Part shown: positions 61,833 through 64,000 of the stretch, piece by piece
How positions within the stretch are numbered: the first letter of the stretch is position 1
Layout of the letters: each line of letters opens with the position of its first letter
Assembly: GCF_036194065.1 (NCBI RefSeq)
Contig: NZ_CP108095.1
Coordinates: 1,240,001 to 1,304,000 of the forward strand
Source of the DNA: Streptomyces sp. NBC_00239
GTDB taxonomy: Bacteria; Actinomycetota; Actinomycetes; Streptomycetales; Streptomycetaceae
DNA length: 64,000 nt
Direction of reading: 5' to 3'
Notes under the pieces: generated by a model
What the model was told of the DNA's origin: nothing
The model's input: the letters and a program-made list of their open reading frames with translations, nothing else
Databases searched by the model: none
Translations under genes and position numbers: made by a program

Positions 61833-61856
61833 ACCGAGTTATTTTTTTAACCAGGT
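61833..61856. promoter_or_regulatory. AT-rich TetR operator
   Basis: ACC-N2-GTTA-N6-TAAC-N2-GGT is a 24-bp dyad centred on a T-run, upstream of a TAGGCT -10-like box of the TetR gene. An overlapping AACT-N5-AGTT dyad lies at 61828-61840. It is the most AT-rich spot in the window. Confidence 0.65.
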
Positions 61857-61936
61857 TGCATTTCTGGCGGGAAGGCGCTTCACTGGAGTCATCGCCGCGG
61901 CGGACGGCCGCGGACGGGACCTCGGGGGGACCGACG

Positions 61937-62983
61937 ATGACCGATGTACTGATCGTGGGCGCAGGACCGACCGGCCTGACGCTCGCCTGTGACCTCGCCC
62001 TGCGCGGCGCCGCCGTCCGGATCGTGGACCGGCGGGAGGAGCCGCACCGCGAATCCCGCGGCAAGACCCTGCGACCGGGCGGCCTGAAGGTGTTCGAGCG
62101 GTTCGGCATCGCGGACCGGATCACCGCCCTCGGGCGGTCGAGCCTCGTCCTCCGCAAGTACTTCGACGGCGTCCACGCCGGCGACACGGCCGTCGAGGGG
62201 CTGTGCCTGATCGGCCAGTGGCAGATCGAGGACGTGCTGCGCGACCGGCTGGCCGGGCTCGGAGTGCACGTCGAATTCGGCGCCCGGGTCACCGGCGTGA
62301 CCCAGGACGCCGATGCGGTTCGCGCGGAGCTGGCCGACGGTCGCTCGGTCCGGGCCGGCTACCTCGCCGGCTGCGACGGCGGGCGCAGCGCGGTGCGCAA
62401 GCTGCTGGGGATCGCCTTCCAGGGGCACGGCGACAGCGAGCAGGCGATGGTGGTGGGCGATGTCCGGGCCCCGGGCCTGAGCCGCGACTACTGGCACCAG
62501 TGGTTCACCTCGGACGGCGGCGCCATGCTGCTGTGTCCGATGCCGGGCACCGACACGTTCCAGCTCCAGGCCTCACCCGAGAGGGACGCCGAGGGCGGCG
62601 CGCTGCCCCCGTCGGCGGAGGGCTTCCGACGCCTGTTCGACCGGCACGCCCGGATGCCGGGCGTCCGGCCGGCCGATCCCACCTGGCTTTCCACCTGGCG
62701 GGTCAATGTCCGCAGGGCGGACCGGATGCGCGAGGGCCGCGCCTTTCTGGCCGGGGACGCGGCGCACGTCCATCCGATAGCCGGCGGCTTCGGAATGAAC
62801 ACCGGGATCGAGGACGCCGCCGCACTGGGGCGGGCGCTGGGCGGGGCGGCGGACCTCGACGGCTACGAGGCGGAACGCCTCCCGGTCGCCGCCCACGTGC
62901 TGGCCGACACCACCGCCCGCATGGAGCGCGTGGTCGAGGCGGTCCGCACACCCGGGCGGGGAATCGAGGCCGGCCTCGACTGA
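61937..62983 (+). CDS. FAD-dependent monooxygenase, short form
   Basis: 348 residues from ATG 61937. The FAD motifs are complete: VLIVGAGPTGLTLACDLALRG (GxGxxG), GYLAGCDGGRSAVRKLLGI (DG motif) and FLAGDAAHVHPIAGGFGMNTGIEDAAALGRAL (GD motif). These define class A flavin hydroxylases of the PheA/PgaE/RdmE type, which act on aromatic compounds or polyketides. Those enzymes usually have about 500 residues with a thioredoxin-like C-terminal domain; here it is missing, so this is the short form. Single gene under a divergent TetR, so detoxification of an aromatic compound or antibiotic is more likely than biosynthesis. Confidence 0.9.
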   Translation: MTDVLIVGAGPTGLTLACDLALRGAAVRIVDRREEPHRESRGKTLRPGGLKVFERFGIADRITALGRSSLVLRKYFDGVHAGDTAVEGLCLIGQWQIEDVLRDRLAGLGVHVEFGARVTGVTQDADAVRAELADGRSVRAGYLAGCDGGRSAVRKLLGIAFQGHGDSEQAMVVGDVRAPGLSRDYWHQWFTSDGGAMLLCPMPGTDTFQLQASPERDAEGGALPPSAEGFRRLFDRHARMPGVRPADPTWLSTWRVNVRRADRMREGRAFLAGDAAHVHPIAGGFGMNTGIEDAAALGRALGGAADLDGYEAERLPVAAHVLADTTARMERVVEAVRTPGRGIEAGLD

Positions 62984-63003
62984 CCGGCGGCCGGGGGTCG
63001 CCC

Positions 63004-64000
63004 TCACGGCACGGCGTCCGCCAGGGAAAGGGTGTGGATCCGGTCCGGGGCCCCGGGCCGGGCGTAGTACCAGCCCTGCGCGGTGTCGCAGCCGAGCGCA
63101 CGGAGCTGCGCCGCCTGGGCGCCGGTCTCCACTCCCTCGACGGTGACCGCGAGTTCGAGGCTGTGGGCCAGCGCGACGATGCCCTCCACGATCTTCACGT
63201 CCACCGGGTCCGCGGGCAGCTGTTGCATGCTCTGCGTGAAGGAGCGGTCCAGCTTCAGCACGCTGACGGGGAGCCGGCGCAGGTTGGCGAGGTTGGAGTA
63301 GCCGGTGCCGAAGTCGTCGAGGGCGATGTCCACACCGAGTGCGGCCAGCCGCCGCAGGGGTTCCAGCAGTTGGTCGTCGGCGCCTATCAGGGCCGATTCG
63401 GTGACCTCCAGGCACAGGGCGCCGGGCGCGAGGCCGGATTCCTCCAGGACGGCCACCGTGTCGGCGACCAGGCCCGGGTGGTGGAGCTGGGTCGGCGAGA
63501 GGTTGACGTTGATCCGCAGCGAGCCGCCGTGCTCCCGCTGCCAGGTACGGGCCTGACGGACCGATTCTTCGAGCACCCATCGGCCGAGGGGCACGATCAG
63601 GCCGGTGCGTTCGGCGAGCGGGATGAAGCGGTCGGGGCCGAGGACGCCGTGCTGCGGGTGCGACCAGCGGACCAGGGCCTCGGCGCCGTGCACGGTGCCG
63701 TCGTGGAGGTGGACCAGCGGCTGGTACTCGATGAAGAACTCGCCGCGCTCCAGAGCGGCGGGGAGCGCGTTGGTGAGTCCGTGCCGGGTGATGGCGCGGG
63801 CGTCGGCCTCGGCGTCGGCGAGTTCGAAGCGGTTGCCGCCGGCGCCCTTGGCCCGGTACATGGTGATGTCGGCGCTGCGCAGGACCTCCGCCGGGCCGCG
63901 TTCCCCGGCCGGGCCCTCCACGATGCCGATGCTGCCGCGGACCGTCAGCTCGCGGCCCTCCAGGCGGACCGGCGCCGAGAGGGTGGTGAGGATCCGCATC
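63004..64000 (-). CDS. GGDEF-EAL domain protein, C-terminal part (cut by window edge)
   Basis: The visible 332 C-terminal codons show the end of a GGDEF domain (VRGSIGIVEGPAGERGPAEVLRSADITMYRAKGAGGNRFEL) followed by a complete EAL domain: EALVRW (the E-A-L motif), PLAERTGLIVPLGRWVLEES, INVNLSPTQL, LEVTESALI, LDDFGTGYSNLANLRRLPVSVLKLDRSF and KIVEGIVALAHSLELAVTVEGVET. Catalytic residues for c-di-GMP phosphodiesterase are present. The late motif is QGWYYARP rather than Q-G-Y-x-F. Whether the GGDEF half makes c-di-GMP cannot be judged, as its GGDEF signature lies outside. In Streptomyces such proteins tune the developmental switch through c-di-GMP. Confidence 0.92.
   Translation of the reverse strand, partial: MRILTTLSAPVRLEGRELTVRGSIGIVEGPAGERGPAEVLRSADITMYRAKGAGGNRFELADAEADARAITRHGLTNALPAALERGEFFIEYQPLVHLHDGTVHGAEALVRWSHPQHGVLGPDRFIPLAERTGLIVPLGRWVLEESVRQARTWQREHGGSLRINVNLSPTQLHHPGLVADTVAVLEESGLAPGALCLEVTESALIGADDQLLEPLRRLAALGVDIALDDFGTGYSNLANLRRLPVSVLKLDRSFTQSMQQLPADPVDVKIVEGIVALAHSLELAVTVEGVETGAQAAQLRALGCDTAQGWYYARPGAPDRIHTLSLADAVP

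Overview
The window reads as a stretch of Streptomyces chromosome. GC content is very high with a strong G/C bias at third codon positions, GTG and TTG starts are common, and the genes include a chaplin, a MelC1/MelC2 tyrosinase pair, Ser/Thr kinases with extracellular domains and many exported proteins with Sec, Tat or lipobox signals. No rRNA, tRNA, phage, insertion sequence or CRISPR array was seen. Gene content looks like accessory to semi-core arm-type chromosome, ending in a core sdh operon.

Layout. 1-2566: end of a carboxylesterase, a small secreted protein, a chaplin with a strong terminator, then melC1-melC2 (melanin). 2668-9287: lipid catabolism, with an operon of an MDR oxidoreductase and two acyl-CoA dehydrogenases (ATGA overlaps, palindromic operator in its promoter), a secreted repeat protein, a 2,4-dienoyl-CoA-reductase-type SDR and a crotonase with dienoyl-CoA-isomerase-type acids. 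9334-13942: PIG-L deacetylase, MBL hydrolase, S33 peptidase, methyltransferase-like protein. 13923-17845: a large secreted propeller/FN3/LamG protein and a 2-hydroxyacid dehydrogenase. 18094-23459: an operon of a lipoprotein and two paralogous membrane kinases whose extracellular parts resemble solute-binding proteins. 23617-28752: sulfurtransferase, gluconokinase, a Scabin-like DNA ADP-ribosyltransferase, KDG kinase, KDPG aldolase and a divergent IclR regulator around a perfect 17-bp palindrome. 28753-29296: cluster of dispersed REP-like repeats.

29297-39116: LysR/DapA-family pair, methyltransferase, OhrR/Ohr, ATP-dependent DNA ligase, DHA2 efflux pump, DUF6629 protein, and TetR plus NAD(P)-binding protein around a 44-bp palindrome. 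39144-47096: gene remnant, polytopic membrane protein, a GNAT-ATP-grasp fusion tail-to-tail with a membrane protein carrying a degenerate adenylation domain, a lipoprotein, a DUF1275 protein and small proteins. 47189-56377: YfbK-like VWA lipoprotein, secreted tripeptidyl peptidase, UvrA-like ABC protein, GDSL esterase with divergent TetR, histidine phosphatase. 56587-64000: sdhCAB with divergent LysR, TetR/FAD monooxygenase pair, and the end of a GGDEF-EAL protein.

The most unusual points are the GNAT-ATP-grasp / pseudo-adenylation pair, the twin receptor-kinase operon, the Scabin-like toxin set in a keto-deoxy-gluconate pathway, and the many in-frame tandem-repeat expansions encoding low-complexity tails and inserts in unrelated genes.
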